Part shown: piece after piece, positions 16,524 through 24,331 of the stretch | Layout: every line of letters begins with the position of its first letter | How positions within the stretch are numbered: position 1 is the stretch's first letter | Source of the DNA: Chloroflexota bacterium | GTDB lineage: Bacteria > Chloroflexota > Anaerolineae > Aggregatilineales > Phototrophicaceae | Direction of reading: 5' to 3' | Length of the DNA stretch: 32,269 nt | NCBI GenBank assembly: GCA_028873975.1 | Contig: JAPPMO010000022.1 | Location: 1 to 32,269, forward strand | Notes under the pieces: model-generated | What the model was told of the DNA's origin: nothing | Database searches by the model: none | What the model saw: the letters and a program-made list of their open reading frames with translations, nothing else | Translations under genes and position numbers: made by a program

Positions 16524-16662
16524 CTGAATGTGGCTCATTTGAATTTCAACCGACTTCGATACAATACCTACTTCAACGCGACTTTGGGACATGGCGCGCC
16601 TGCGCAAGCTGAGGGATTTGCGCTATGATCTGCTCAGGTAATCTCAGCCTCACGGGAATGAT

Positions 16663-17616
16663 ATGCGCGACGTTGTGGTGATCGGCGGCGGGCTGAGCGG
16701 TCTGGCCGCCTGCTACGAACTTGAAAAGCATCCGATCCGCTATACCGTGATCGAAGTCAAAAACCGCTTGGGCGGGAGCATCGCCTCTAGCGCGGCGGAT
16801 GACTTCATCGCGGACGCCTCTGCCTTTGCCATCGCGGAGATTGAGGACGTGGCGCTGCTTGCCGAGCTGGGTTTGGACGACGATCGCTTCGCGTTCGCGC
16901 CAGGGCAATTCGGCTTTTGCGGCGGTACACAGTCTCTGATAGACGCGCTGGCGCGGCGACTGACAGGCGCGCGGCTGATGCGTATGGCAGTCAGCTCGAT
17001 CGGCGCGCTCGACGGGCGATTCACAATCTGCCTGGAAAACGGACTTCTGCTCGACGCCGGCGCGGTAATCGTCGCGGCCCCCGCCCGCTATGCCGAGCGC
17101 ATGCTCTTTAATCTGGCGCCGGACGCGTCGGATTGGCTGCGTGGCTACATCTACGATTCGATATCTCGCGTTTCCTTTGGCTATCACAAGCGCGACCTGC
17201 CTCGCCGGCGCATTCGTCCCTATAGCGTGATCTATCCCTTCGTCTTCGCGACTGATTCGCCGGGGCGCGTGCCGGACGCGGATTATCTTCTGCTGCAAGT
17301 GGGCGCGCGGGCCTGCGGCGATCTTCCTCCCGAAAGAATAATCCAGCAGGTCATGACTCATTATGGCTGCGAGAAAAAACCGCTTTTCGCGCGGGTCGAC
17401 CGCTGGAACGAGTCCGATCCCTTGAGTTGTTACGACGACGATCATGTCGCGAATGTTTCGGCGATCCGCGCTCGGCTTCCCGAAGGCATCAGCTTGATCG
17501 GCAGCGATTATTGTCTGGAGCCGCCGCAGAAGAGCGGGCTTGCGCGGCTTGACGAGCGTTTGCGCCAGGGCCGGGCTGCGGCCCGCGCCGCGCTGGATTT
17601 CTTGAACGTAGATTGA
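16663..17616 (+). CDS. FAD-dependent oxidoreductase, compact protoporphyrinogen-oxidase/amine-oxidase-like protein
   Basis: The N-terminus is a classical FAD-binding Rossmann fold: VVVIGGGLSGLAACYELE, the acidic VIEVKNRLGGS at the end of strand two, then a GMETL-like FCGGTQSLIDALARRL. Residues 120-160 carry the AGAVIVAAPARYAERML block seen in HemY-like oxidases. At 317 residues it is about 130 shorter than normal protoporphyrinogen oxidases. The stretch between the LGLDDDRF region and FCGGTQSL is nearly absent, so much of the usual substrate and membrane-binding domain is missing. No transmembrane segment is seen. An 11-base tandem duplication (17602-17623) lies across the stop codon. The small gene at 17644 follows 27 bases downstream, probably in one operon. 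Substrate unknown. Confidence 0.8.
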   Translation: MRDVVVIGGGLSGLAACYELEKHPIRYTVIEVKNRLGGSIASSAADDFIADASAFAIAEIEDVALLAELGLDDDRFAFAPGQFGFCGGTQSLIDALARRLTGARLMRMAVSSIGALDGRFTICLENGLLLDAGAVIVAAPARYAERMLFNLAPDASDWLRGYIYDSISRVSFGYHKRDLPRRRIRPYSVIYPFVFATDSPGRVPDADYLLLQVGARACGDLPPERIIQQVMTHYGCEKKPLFARVDRWNESDPLSCYDDDHVANVSAIRARLPEGISLIGSDYCLEPPQKSGLARLDERLRQGRAAARAALDFLNVD

Positions 17617-17643
17617 ACGTAGATGTAACGTGGAGAAGCGATC

Positions 17644-18096
17644 ATGAAGCGCGCCCTGCGCGCCTTCTTCCGGGCGCTGCAAATGACATTGCGCGGCGAG
17701 AGCCTCGCTCCGGCTCATTATCGTCCGCTGACAGCCTGGATGGACGGGGTGGGGTCGCAATTGTCCTTGGTGCTGGATACCGCGGACGAGCAGGGATTTG
17801 CTCAGGAGCAGCGTCAAAACCTGCGACTCAAGCTGGATGGGCGATTGACAAGTTTTGAACAGTCCTTACAGATGCTGCGCCACAACTTGAAAAACGAATA
17901 CCCGCGCTTGATTCGCCTCAACGATCGCTATTCAATGATGGTTGTACAGTCGATCAATATGAATGACCAATACCGTCTAAGCCGCTTCCTTGAAGATGGC
18001 CTGATCGAGTCGCTTCCGCTGCGGCAAGCCCTTGAAGAGCTTAACGAGCGTCTGCTTAACCTGCCGCAGATCAAATTCCCGCAAGGCGGGCAGTAG
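17644..18096 (+). CDS. Hypothetical small helical protein
   Basis: I do not recognise this 150-residue protein. It is basic at the N-terminus (MKRALRAFFRAL) and predicted by eye to be mostly helical, including a long heptad-like stretch from EQRQNLRLKLDGRLTSFEQSLQML to NEYPRLIRL. There is no membrane segment. GGAG lies eight bases before the ATG. Its position 27 bases after the FAD oxidoreductase suggests co-transcription and a linked role. The C-terminus contains a small GC-rich hairpin (CCCGC-3 nt-GCGGG at 18078-18090) without a T run. Confidence 0.65.
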   Translation: MKRALRAFFRALQMTLRGESLAPAHYRPLTAWMDGVGSQLSLVLDTADEQGFAQEQRQNLRLKLDGRLTSFEQSLQMLRHNLKNEYPRLIRLNDRYSMMVVQSINMNDQYRLSRFLEDGLIESLPLRQALEELNERLLNLPQIKFPQGGQ

Positions 18097-18148
18097 ACCG
18101 ATGTGCCGCCGGGACTGGCATTTTGTCCAGCCGACTGCGCGCGGAATC

Positions 18149-18245
18149 CCCCGGCAATCGCAGCGAATTATTTTCACCACCGAGGCGCCGAGGGGCGCGT
18201 AGACACAGCCCGCCGACACAGAGTTTAAGTTTTCTCAGGGCAGAA
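18149..18245 (+). repeat. Family B dispersed repeat, near-identical inverted partner of 28930-29031
   Basis: From CCCCGGCAATCGCAGCG through TTTTCACCACCGAGGCGCCG, GGGGCGCGTAGACACAGCCC and GCCGACACAGAGTTTAAG, the unit matches the reverse complement of 28930-29012 with only a handful of differences over about 80 bases. Such similarity between noncoding stretches 10.7 kb apart indicates recent spread or gene conversion. Confidence 0.88.
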
Positions 18246-18275
18246 CCCGCCCATATTCTGCTTCAAGTTCAAGCA

Positions 18276-18284
18276 TGATATACT
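18276..18284 (+). promoter_or_regulatory. Extended -10 promoter for the VWA gene
   Basis: TGATATACT, 42 bases before the start codon and just downstream of the family B repeat. Confidence 0.6.
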
Positions 18285-18326
18285 AGCTTAGGCAAGTCCC
18301 TTGTAAAGTTCTATGCCGAGGACGCC

Positions 18327-20264
18327 ATGTCTTTCCTTGCGCCCATCGCCTTTGCCGGTCTCGCCCTTGGGATACCGATCCTGCTGCTTTACATGCTGCG
18401 GCTGCGCCGTCGTGAACTGTTGATTTCGAGCACCTATCTTTGGCAGCAGGTGGTAAAGGATACCGAAGCCAATACGCCCTGGCAGCGCTTGCGGCGGAAT
18501 TTGCTGCTCTTCTTGCAGCTGCTCATCTTGCTGGCGATGGTGCTGGCTTTGACGCGCCCTTTCATAACAGTGCCCACCGTCAGCGCGGGAAAGATCGCCT
18601 TGCTGCTGGATGCCTCCGCCAGCATGGCGGCAACTGATCTCGAGGGTCAGTCGCGCTTTGACGCGGCGATTGAACGGGCGCTGGAAATCATCAATAATAT
18701 GAATCCGCAGGACATCATTTCCTTGATCCGCGTCGCGGATATCGCTGAACCGCTGACCTCGTACACCGACGACAAAGCGACATTGCGCCGGGCGCTCGAA
18801 AGCATGACCGCAAGCCAGGGCGGCGCGGATTGGGACAGTGCCTTGACGCTGGCGGCGGCGGGCGCCGCGGGCGCGGAGAACTTCAGCATTGTTATGATCT
18901 CCGACGGCGGTATCGGAGAGATCGGCAGCTTGCCCGCCAATATCCCGGAGCCGATCTACCTGCCCGTTGCTCAGTCGGCCTCGAACGTCGCCATTACCGC
19001 CTTGGCGACCCGCGCTTTGGCGGGTCAGCCGCCACAGCTCTTCGCCCAGGTGACCAACTATGGCGATGCGCCCGCCGATATCTCGCTGGTCATTCGCCTC
19101 GACGATGTCCTGCGCCTGTCCCGCAGCGGCAGCATCCCGGCCCGCAGTCAATTGCCGATCCCTTTCGACGAGCCGATCACTCAGGATTTCGAGACGCTCT
19201 CCGCCACCTTGACCTTTGACAACGAAGTCGAGGACTATTTGGACTTGGACAACCGGGCTTGGACGGTGCATAGCGAAGTCAATACCCGGCGCGTCTATTA
19301 CGTCTCGGGCAGCGGGAATCTATTCCTGGAGCAGGCATTGCGCAGCCTGCCCGGTGTCCAGACTTTTCGCGGCAATCCCGGTAACCGCGGCTTGCCCGGC
19401 GAACGCTTTGATCTCTACGTTTTTGACAACTGGCTGCCAAACGAACTGCCCGACGCCGATTTGCTCATCGTCAATCCGCCTAATACGACCGCGCTCTTCT
19501 CGGTCGGCTCCAGCGTGGAAACGGACGGACGTATCGAGGTCTCCGCAGTCGAATCCCCAATCACCGCCTATGTCGACCTGGACGAAATGAGCTTGCTGTC
19601 GTTTCGCGATCTACAGGCTGATTGGGCGGAACCGCTCATGCGAGCGGCGGGTGGCGATTTGCTCTTGGTTGGCGAGCTCAACGCGCGCCAGGTCGCGATC
19701 TTCGCATTCGACCTGCGCGATTCCAACTTGCCGCTTTTGATCGCCTGGCCCGTGTTAATGGCCAACCTGCTTGACTGGTTCTCGCCGGCGGAGATCCTGT
19801 CCTTGCCTGTCGGTTTGAGCGTGGGAGACGCCCTGGTGATTCAGCCGCCGCTCTTCGCCGAAAGCGTGCGGGTGATCGCGCCGGACGGGGGCGTACAGGT
19901 ATTGCCGGTACGGGGCGATGCGCTGGTATACAGCGATACGGACCAACTGGGAATTTACCTGCTGGAGATTGTGGTCGCCGGCGAGGTCAAGCAACGGCAA
20001 CACTTTGCGGTCAATCTCTTCGCCACCGGAGAAAGTGATATCGCGCCGGTGGCGGAAACCGAGCTTACCTTGGGCGGGGGGACGGTGCAGGTTGATGTGG
20101 AAGATCAACTGGGCTTGCGGGAGTTCTGGATAGTCGCCGCGGCTCTGGCGCTCTTGCTGCTGCTTATCGAATGGGTGGTCTATCATCGCCGCTTGACGAC
20201 GCCGACCCTGCTGGGACCGAGGGCGAGGGCGCGCTTTCAATTGCCTTTCATGCGAAGTTCTTGA
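18327..20264 (+). CDS. BatA-like membrane protein with von Willebrand factor A domain
   Basis: This 645-residue integral membrane protein starts with a BatA N-terminal module: a first membrane segment at about 5-24, then LRLRRRELLISSTYLWQQV, and a second segment at about 57-77. A VWA domain follows with the MIDAS motif D95-A-S-A-S99. From about 230 to 590 comes a long extracytoplasmic part with beta-rich segments (CARDB-like at about 225-290, then a region resembling the GATase-like fold of related proteins, not certain). A last membrane helix at about 600-619 is followed by a basic tail. Relatives often sit with MoxR ATPases and DUF58 proteins; none is adjacent here. GAGGACGCC precedes the ATG. 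The 3' end overlaps the convergent next gene by 17 bases. Confidence 0.85.
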   Translation: MSFLAPIAFAGLALGIPILLLYMLRLRRRELLISSTYLWQQVVKDTEANTPWQRLRRNLLLFLQLLILLAMVLALTRPFITVPTVSAGKIALLLDASASMAATDLEGQSRFDAAIERALEIINNMNPQDIISLIRVADIAEPLTSYTDDKATLRRALESMTASQGGADWDSALTLAAAGAAGAENFSIVMISDGGIGEIGSLPANIPEPIYLPVAQSASNVAITALATRALAGQPPQLFAQVTNYGDAPADISLVIRLDDVLRLSRSGSIPARSQLPIPFDEPITQDFETLSATLTFDNEVEDYLDLDNRAWTVHSEVNTRRVYYVSGSGNLFLEQALRSLPGVQTFRGNPGNRGLPGERFDLYVFDNWLPNELPDADLLIVNPPNTTALFSVGSSVETDGRIEVSAVESPITAYVDLDEMSLLSFRDLQADWAEPLMRAAGGDLLLVGELNARQVAIFAFDLRDSNLPLLIAWPVLMANLLDWFSPAEILSLPVGLSVGDALVIQPPLFAESVRVIAPDGGVQVLPVRGDALVYSDTDQLGIYLLEIVVAGEVKQRQHFAVNLFATGESDIAPVAETELTLGGGTVQVDVEDQLGLREFWIVAAALALLLLLIEWVVYHRRLTTPTLLGPRARARFQLPFMRSS

Positions 20265-21126
20265 GCTTGATGACGGATTCAAAGGACTTCCGCCCATCGT
20301 TGTGACGAATATTCTGCAGGTAGACGCTGTGCAGCCGGGTCATGGCGCCAAAATGCGATTCCTGCGCGGTCTCCACGAAGCTGCCAACAACGATGGCCGG
20401 CTTGACGACGGTCTGGTTGATGCCGGGGAAGGAGGCCAGTCGCCGGGCGATGCCGTATGCAGGATCCAAATATAATGCGTCTCGCAGGTCTTCCGCCGCT
20501 TCGGGCGCGCTGTTGCTCTGCGGATAGGCGATATCGTCGAGCCATTCGGCCGGGATGGTTTCCGGCGGCTTGGCGGCGGGCGCCGTGAGATAGGCAATCT
20601 TGCCCGGCGACAGATACTGCGCCGCGGGCGCCGTGCGAAGCGTCAAAGTGCCGTAGACATGGCAAAGGCGGTTCAAGTAATTTGCCCGGTTGCGGCGGAT
20701 ATCTGAAACCGGGACCAGGCTTGCTCCCGCGCTCAGGGCTTGCTCCAGGCGGACCCCGCTCTCGCCGATGAAGAGCGTGAAATCCCCGCGGTAAACAGCG
20801 GCTGTGATGATCTCGAGGCGAGGCGCTTCCTCGGCGGCGATGATTCTCACCCAGGCCCGCGCCGGGTCGTGGACCCGGTAATTTTGATAGCCCGTTCGCT
20901 GCGGCGGGCTTAAGCGCGACAAGCCGTGCCAGAGCGTAGAATCGCTGTGGATGGATTGCCCTTGAATCGCAAGCGGATGTGATGTTTTGGCTTCTGCGAG
21001 CCAAACTTGCTCGAAGCGGGCAGCGGCGCGGTTAAAGGCGGCGACCACCAGAACCCCGTCGATATTGACCACGCGGTCGACGTATCGCTCGGGATGTCCC
21101 AGGATATCTTCAATGCTGGCTTGCAT
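20248..21126 (-). CDS. Hypothetical protein, possibly two OB-fold-like repeats
   Basis: No known family is recognised. The 292-residue protein has no signal peptide or membrane span. Two segments resemble each other in layout and hint at repeated beta-barrel domains: the N-terminal ILGHPERYVDRVVNIDGVLVV and the later IRRNRANYLNRLCHVYGTLTL both have a helix-turn followed by a strand pair, of the sort seen in OB folds. The C-terminal third is alpha/beta with KPAIVVGSFVET. An extended -10 promoter lies about 60 bases upstream. The gene follows the YcaQ-like gene on the same strand with an 83-base gap. The OB idea is inference only. Confidence 0.7.
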   Translation of the reverse strand: MQASIEDILGHPERYVDRVVNIDGVLVVAAFNRAAARFEQVWLAEAKTSHPLAIQGQSIHSDSTLWHGLSRLSPPQRTGYQNYRVHDPARAWVRIIAAEEAPRLEIITAAVYRGDFTLFIGESGVRLEQALSAGASLVPVSDIRRNRANYLNRLCHVYGTLTLRTAPAAQYLSPGKIAYLTAPAAKPPETIPAEWLDDIAYPQSNSAPEAAEDLRDALYLDPAYGIARRLASFPGINQTVVKPAIVVGSFVETAQESHFGAMTRLHSVYLQNIRHNDGRKSFESVIKLKNFA

Positions 21127-21188
21127 GGCTCATCTCGGCTTGCTATTGCCGCTTTCAGCGACAGCAGGCAGCTGACAGATTGCGTGGC

Positions 21189-21197
21189 ATTATAACA
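21189..21197 (-). promoter_or_regulatory. Extended -10 promoter for the gene at 20248-21126
   Basis: Minus strand TGTTATAAT, a perfect TATAAT with TGn, lies in the 83-base gap after the YcaQ-like gene and argues for independent transcription. Confidence 0.6.
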
Positions 21198-21209
21198 GCT
21201 AGGGCTGGC

Positions 21210-22433
21210 TCAGGCGAAATAGCGGCGAAGACGACCCGAAAGCCGCTTGTATCGGCAATTGACCAGTTCAAAGCTGTCGCAGTCGTGGAAAGCCATAAAC
21301 TCCTCGATGGCTTTGATCAAGCCACTGCTGAGCGCCGCTGTCTGTTTGGCGCCTTTTTCCAGGTGCAGCGCGTTGAAGATCAAGCGCTTGCGTTTGCGAT
21401 CGACCTTGGGATCAATACGCCCGACCAATTCGCAGCCGTGCAAAATCGGCATGACATAATAGCCGTAGACGCGTTTGGACTTGGGCGTGTAGACCTCGAT
21501 GCGATAGTGGAAATCCCAGAGCATTTCGTCGCGGGCGCGGTCCCAGAACAAGTTGTCAAAGGGCGAGAGGAAGAGCGTCATTTGCGGTTCATACTGTCCT
21601 GCTTGGATCTGCTCCAGCAGCTCGAGATCGTCGCGGTGAATGAAGGCGGCATCCTTCCAGCCTTCGACCGCTACGGGAAGCGCTTCTCCCGCGCCCGTCA
21701 TGTCCTGCAGCGCGTCCGCCGCCGCCCGTTTGTGCAGGCGATGATAGTCAGCGACTTGATTAGCGGTCGCGATGCCCTGGTGGCGCAGACCCCGTTCGAC
21801 CGCCCAACGCTCATAATCGGCAACGGTCTTGTCGAGCTTCATGCAGCGCCCGGCCAGGACGCGCTCGGTCAGGTCGTAATAGCGCTGGAAGTTGACGCGG
21901 TGGCTGACCATCAATTCGCCCATGTCAAACAAGTATTCCAGCGCCACCTTGGTCGGTTTCCAGTTCCACCAGCCGCCGGGTCCGCGGCGTTCGCTCTGCA
22001 GATCTTTTGAGGATGTGGGACCGCGCTCACGGACGACTTCGCGCACGCGGGCGACGATTTCTGGCATATCGTCGCCGAGTTTGTCCAGGCGCCAGCGCGT
22101 CTCTTTCAGTTGCCGCTGCTGGATAAAAGCCTGGAACCAGGGATAGTGCGCCATGGGGATCTGGCAGATGGCATGGGCCCAGCTTTCAAAGAGGAAGCCT
22201 TGATCAAGCAGGGCGTCGAGATCGGCGGGATTGTAGAGACCGGCGCGGGCCAGCATGACGAGGTAATGGCTGCGCGCGACCACGCTGATGGAATCGAGCT
22301 GCAGCAAGCCGATGCGCTCGATGACGCGCTTGAGCTGGCCTTGGTCGCTCGCAGGCGGGCGCTGGTGCAAGCCTTGTTTGTAGACGGCGAGGCTTTTGAC
22401 GCTGTCTCGGGTGACAGGGATGGGCGCGGGCAT
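21210..22433 (-). CDS. YcaQ-type winged-helix DNA glycosylase (HTH_42 family, QxD class)
   Basis: The YcaQ/AlkX/AlkZ family removes bulky or crosslinked alkylated purines from DNA. The 407-residue sequence has the N-terminal winged-helix region with LLQLDSISVVARSHYLVML; Q45-L-D47 fits the QxD catalytic signature of the YcaQ branch (the AlkZ branch has QxQ). The centre shows FLFESWAHAICQIPM and the C-terminal part has the strongly conserved LSPFDNLFWDR, FHYRIEVYTP and GYYVMPIL blocks. Length matches E. coli YcaQ (about 410). The start codon follows a -10 element by only seven bases, so the mRNA may be leaderless; no ribosome binding site is seen. Divergent from ATPase-PIN module 2. Function assigned by family similarity. 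Confidence 0.9.
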   Translation of the reverse strand: MPAPIPVTRDSVKSLAVYKQGLHQRPPASDQGQLKRVIERIGLLQLDSISVVARSHYLVMLARAGLYNPADLDALLDQGFLFESWAHAICQIPMAHYPWFQAFIQQRQLKETRWRLDKLGDDMPEIVARVREVVRERGPTSSKDLQSERRGPGGWWNWKPTKVALEYLFDMGELMVSHRVNFQRYYDLTERVLAGRCMKLDKTVADYERWAVERGLRHQGIATANQVADYHRLHKRAAADALQDMTGAGEALPVAVEGWKDAAFIHRDDLELLEQIQAGQYEPQMTLFLSPFDNLFWDRARDEMLWDFHYRIEVYTPKSKRVYGYYVMPILHGCELVGRIDPKVDRKRKRLIFNALHLEKGAKQTAALSSGLIKAIEEFMAFHDCDSFELVNCRYKRLSGRLRRYFA

Positions 22434-22440
22434 GGCTGGG

Positions 22441-22449
22441 ATTTTAGCA
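22441..22449 (-). promoter_or_regulatory. Extended -10 next to the YcaQ-like start codon (leaderless mRNA candidate)
   Basis: Minus strand TGCTAAAAT is separated from the ATG by seven bases (CCCAGCC). A transcript beginning the usual six to eight bases after the -10 would start at or next to the A of the start codon. Confidence 0.5.
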
Positions 22450-22470
22450 TGGGCAGGGCAGCTTCACCAG

Positions 22471-22818
22471 CGAGGTCACCGGGAAACGTCCTTTGTTGCC
22501 ATATTGCCGCCGGGGAAAAACTTTTTTCGGCAATTTGGCAGTTTGCCGTTGCGCTATGTGCTTGTTAAGGCGCGTGTTGAGGATAGGGTAGTAAGGATTG
22601 GTGGCGAGGTGGCGACTGTATGGTCGCGGGATTGGATTTAACCACCGAGGACACCGAGGTCACCGAGAAACGTCGTTTGTTGCCATATTGCCGCCGGGGA
22701 AAAACTTTTTTCGGCAGTTCGGCAGTTTGCCGTTGCGCTATGTGGTTGTTAAGGCGCGTGATGAGGTCAGGGTAGCGTGGATAGGTGGCGAGGTGGCGAC
22801 TGTATGGTCGCGGATTGG
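22471..22818 (+). repeat. Two direct copies of a ~165-bp noncoding repeat, 184 bp apart
   Basis: Copy one is 22471-22635 and copy two 22655-22818. Both run from CGAGGTCACC through TTGTTGCCATATTGCCGCCG, GGGAAAAACTTTTTTCGGCA and GGTGGCGAGGTGGCGACTGT to a final GCGGGATTGG or GCGGATTGG. They differ by scattered substitutions and a one-base length change. The 19-base spacer (TTTAACCACCGAGGACAC) carries family B words. Short open frames crossing the repeats (22396-22641, 22598-22936) code for the same peptide words but show no ribosome site or known similarity, so I do not call genes. Downstream, 22819-22889 holds nothing I recognise. Confidence 0.85.
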
Positions 22819-22889
22819 AAAAGCGAGTTCAGAATCGCGACTGCTGCTGCACGGGCGATTGAATCGCAAAATGGATACACTACCGGAAA

Positions 22890-22919
22890 TTGCAGCCTTC
22901 GCAGACACTGTGGTAAGAT
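22890..22919 (+). promoter_or_regulatory. Promoter of ATPase-PIN module 2
   Basis: TTGCAG (22890-22895), 18 bases, then TAAGAT (22914-22919) preceded by TGG. The leader to the ATPase ATG at 22987 is about 60 bases. Confidence 0.5.
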
Positions 22920-22986
22920 TCGATCAACTTCGATAGGCGCGTCTTGCCGTTGGAATCTCAAAAAAAGTCCGAAAGCATAGCGCATC

Positions 22987-24327
22987 ATGTTCAAAGAAAT
23001 CAGCATGACAAATTTCAAGTCATGGCGCGACACCGGGCCCGTTCGCCTGGCGCCATTGACGGGTTTCTTTGGCGCGAACAGTTCGGGCAAGAGCAGCTTG
23101 CTGCAGATGTTATTGTTACTTAAACAAACGAGCGAATCCAGCGACCCCAACTTAGTGCTAAAGACCGGGAGCATACAAGAAGGATATGTAAATCTGGGTA
23201 CTGCTCATGAGATTACGTATAAGGCAGAAACTAGCATGTCGCTTGGCATGAAGTGGGAACTCGCCGACCAAACGTTTTCTATTCCAGCTGAAGAAGAAAG
23301 TGATGACGTACCCATACTCGAACTGGACTTCATTACCGACATACACGTAGAAGAACAGAAAATCTATGTCAACTCATTGCGCTACAGAATGGGGGACGAC
23401 TTTTCAGCACGGTTAGACCGTCAAAGCAACAACCATTACACGATTTGTGTTTTGGTAAGGGGTAAAGAGCCGAGACGGCCGCAGAGCCGTCCGCGCGTCT
23501 ATATGAAGCCCATAAAATGCTATGGATTTTCATCCGAGGCGGTCGACTATTATCGTGAAACGGGATACCTTCGGTTTCTTGAATTCATGCTTGAATTGGA
23601 ACTGGGCCGATTGTTTTATTTGGGACCATTGCGCGAGTATCCTCGTCGTCAGTACACATGGGGGGGCGAGCTACCGACTAATGTTGGATTGAAGGGAGAA
23701 CTCGCAGTACCAGCGCTTCTAGCTGGGAGAGGCAGAAAAGTCTATAGGGATCAAAGGAAAAGCAAGCGAAATACTTTCGAAGCTCGGATCGCGCAGTGGC
23801 TAGTTGATCTGGACTTGGCATCGTCCTTTAGAGTAGAACCGATCGCCGCTGGTTCTAGCCTCTACCAAGTTAAGCTTAAACGACACAAGTTCAGCCAAGA
23901 GGTATTGATTACCGACATGGGAATCGGCGTATCTCAGGTCTTGCCCGTTCTCGTTCTATGCTACTATGTGCCGGAAGGCTCGACCATCATCCTCGAACAG
24001 CCAGAGCTTCATTTGCATCCCTCAGTTCAAGCGGGCTTGGCGGATGTATTCATAGATGTCATCAAAAACCGCAACGTACAGATTATCCTAGAAAGCCATA
24101 GCGAGCATCTATTGCGGCGTTTGCAGCGGCGAATTGCTGAAGAAAAACTTTCACCGGAAGACGCTGCCCTGTTCTTCTGTGAAATGCGCGGCGGTGAATC
24201 ATACTTGACGACTCTTGAGCTCGACATGTTTGGCAACATCCGCAACTGGCCCGTCGACTTCTTTGGTGACCTGGCTGGAGAATTAGTGGCCGCATTTGAC
24301 GCTGGACTCGAACGCCAAGTCGATTGA
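22987..24327 (+). CDS. DUF3696-type AAA/ABC-like ATPase, module 2 (paralogue of 2251-3615)
   Basis: This 446-residue ATPase has the same architecture as the first: NFKSW, Walker A GANSSGKS at 29-36, GIGVSQ at 312-317, Walker B IILEQPE with LHLHP ending near 345, ESHSEH at 369-374 and a C-terminal FGNIRNWPVDFFGD. The motifs after the variable middle fall at exactly the same residue numbers in both paralogues (312, 337-340, 369), although the middles are very different. A shared YLGPLREYPRRQYTW block at about 220 recurs. No strong ribosome binding site is visible before the ATG, but the protein starts where the family does. The PIN gene begins four bases after its stop. GC is low (25 of 60 bases at 23161-23220). 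The two copies are diverged paralogues, not a recent duplication. Confidence 0.9.
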   Translation: MFKEISMTNFKSWRDTGPVRLAPLTGFFGANSSGKSSLLQMLLLLKQTSESSDPNLVLKTGSIQEGYVNLGTAHEITYKAETSMSLGMKWELADQTFSIPAEEESDDVPILELDFITDIHVEEQKIYVNSLRYRMGDDFSARLDRQSNNHYTICVLVRGKEPRRPQSRPRVYMKPIKCYGFSSEAVDYYRETGYLRFLEFMLELELGRLFYLGPLREYPRRQYTWGGELPTNVGLKGELAVPALLAGRGRKVYRDQRKSKRNTFEARIAQWLVDLDLASSFRVEPIAAGSSLYQVKLKRHKFSQEVLITDMGIGVSQVLPVLVLCYYVPEGSTIILEQPELHLHPSVQAGLADVFIDVIKNRNVQIILESHSEHLLRRLQRRIAEEKLSPEDAALFFCEMRGGESYLTTLELDMFGNIRNWPVDFFGDLAGELVAAFDAGLERQVD

Positions 24328-24331
24328 ACCA

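Noticed and set aside
16573..17817. 414-codon minus-strand frame opposite the FAD oxidoreductase
   Set aside because: The plus strand has clear FAD-binding motifs; the minus product has no recognisable domain.
22396..22936. Open frames 22396-22641 and 22598-22936 with a shared peptide
   Set aside because: They arise from the 165-bp direct repeat and CACCGAGG words, lack ribosome sites and one overlaps the YcaQ-like start; the likeness is of DNA repeats, not evidence of a gene family.
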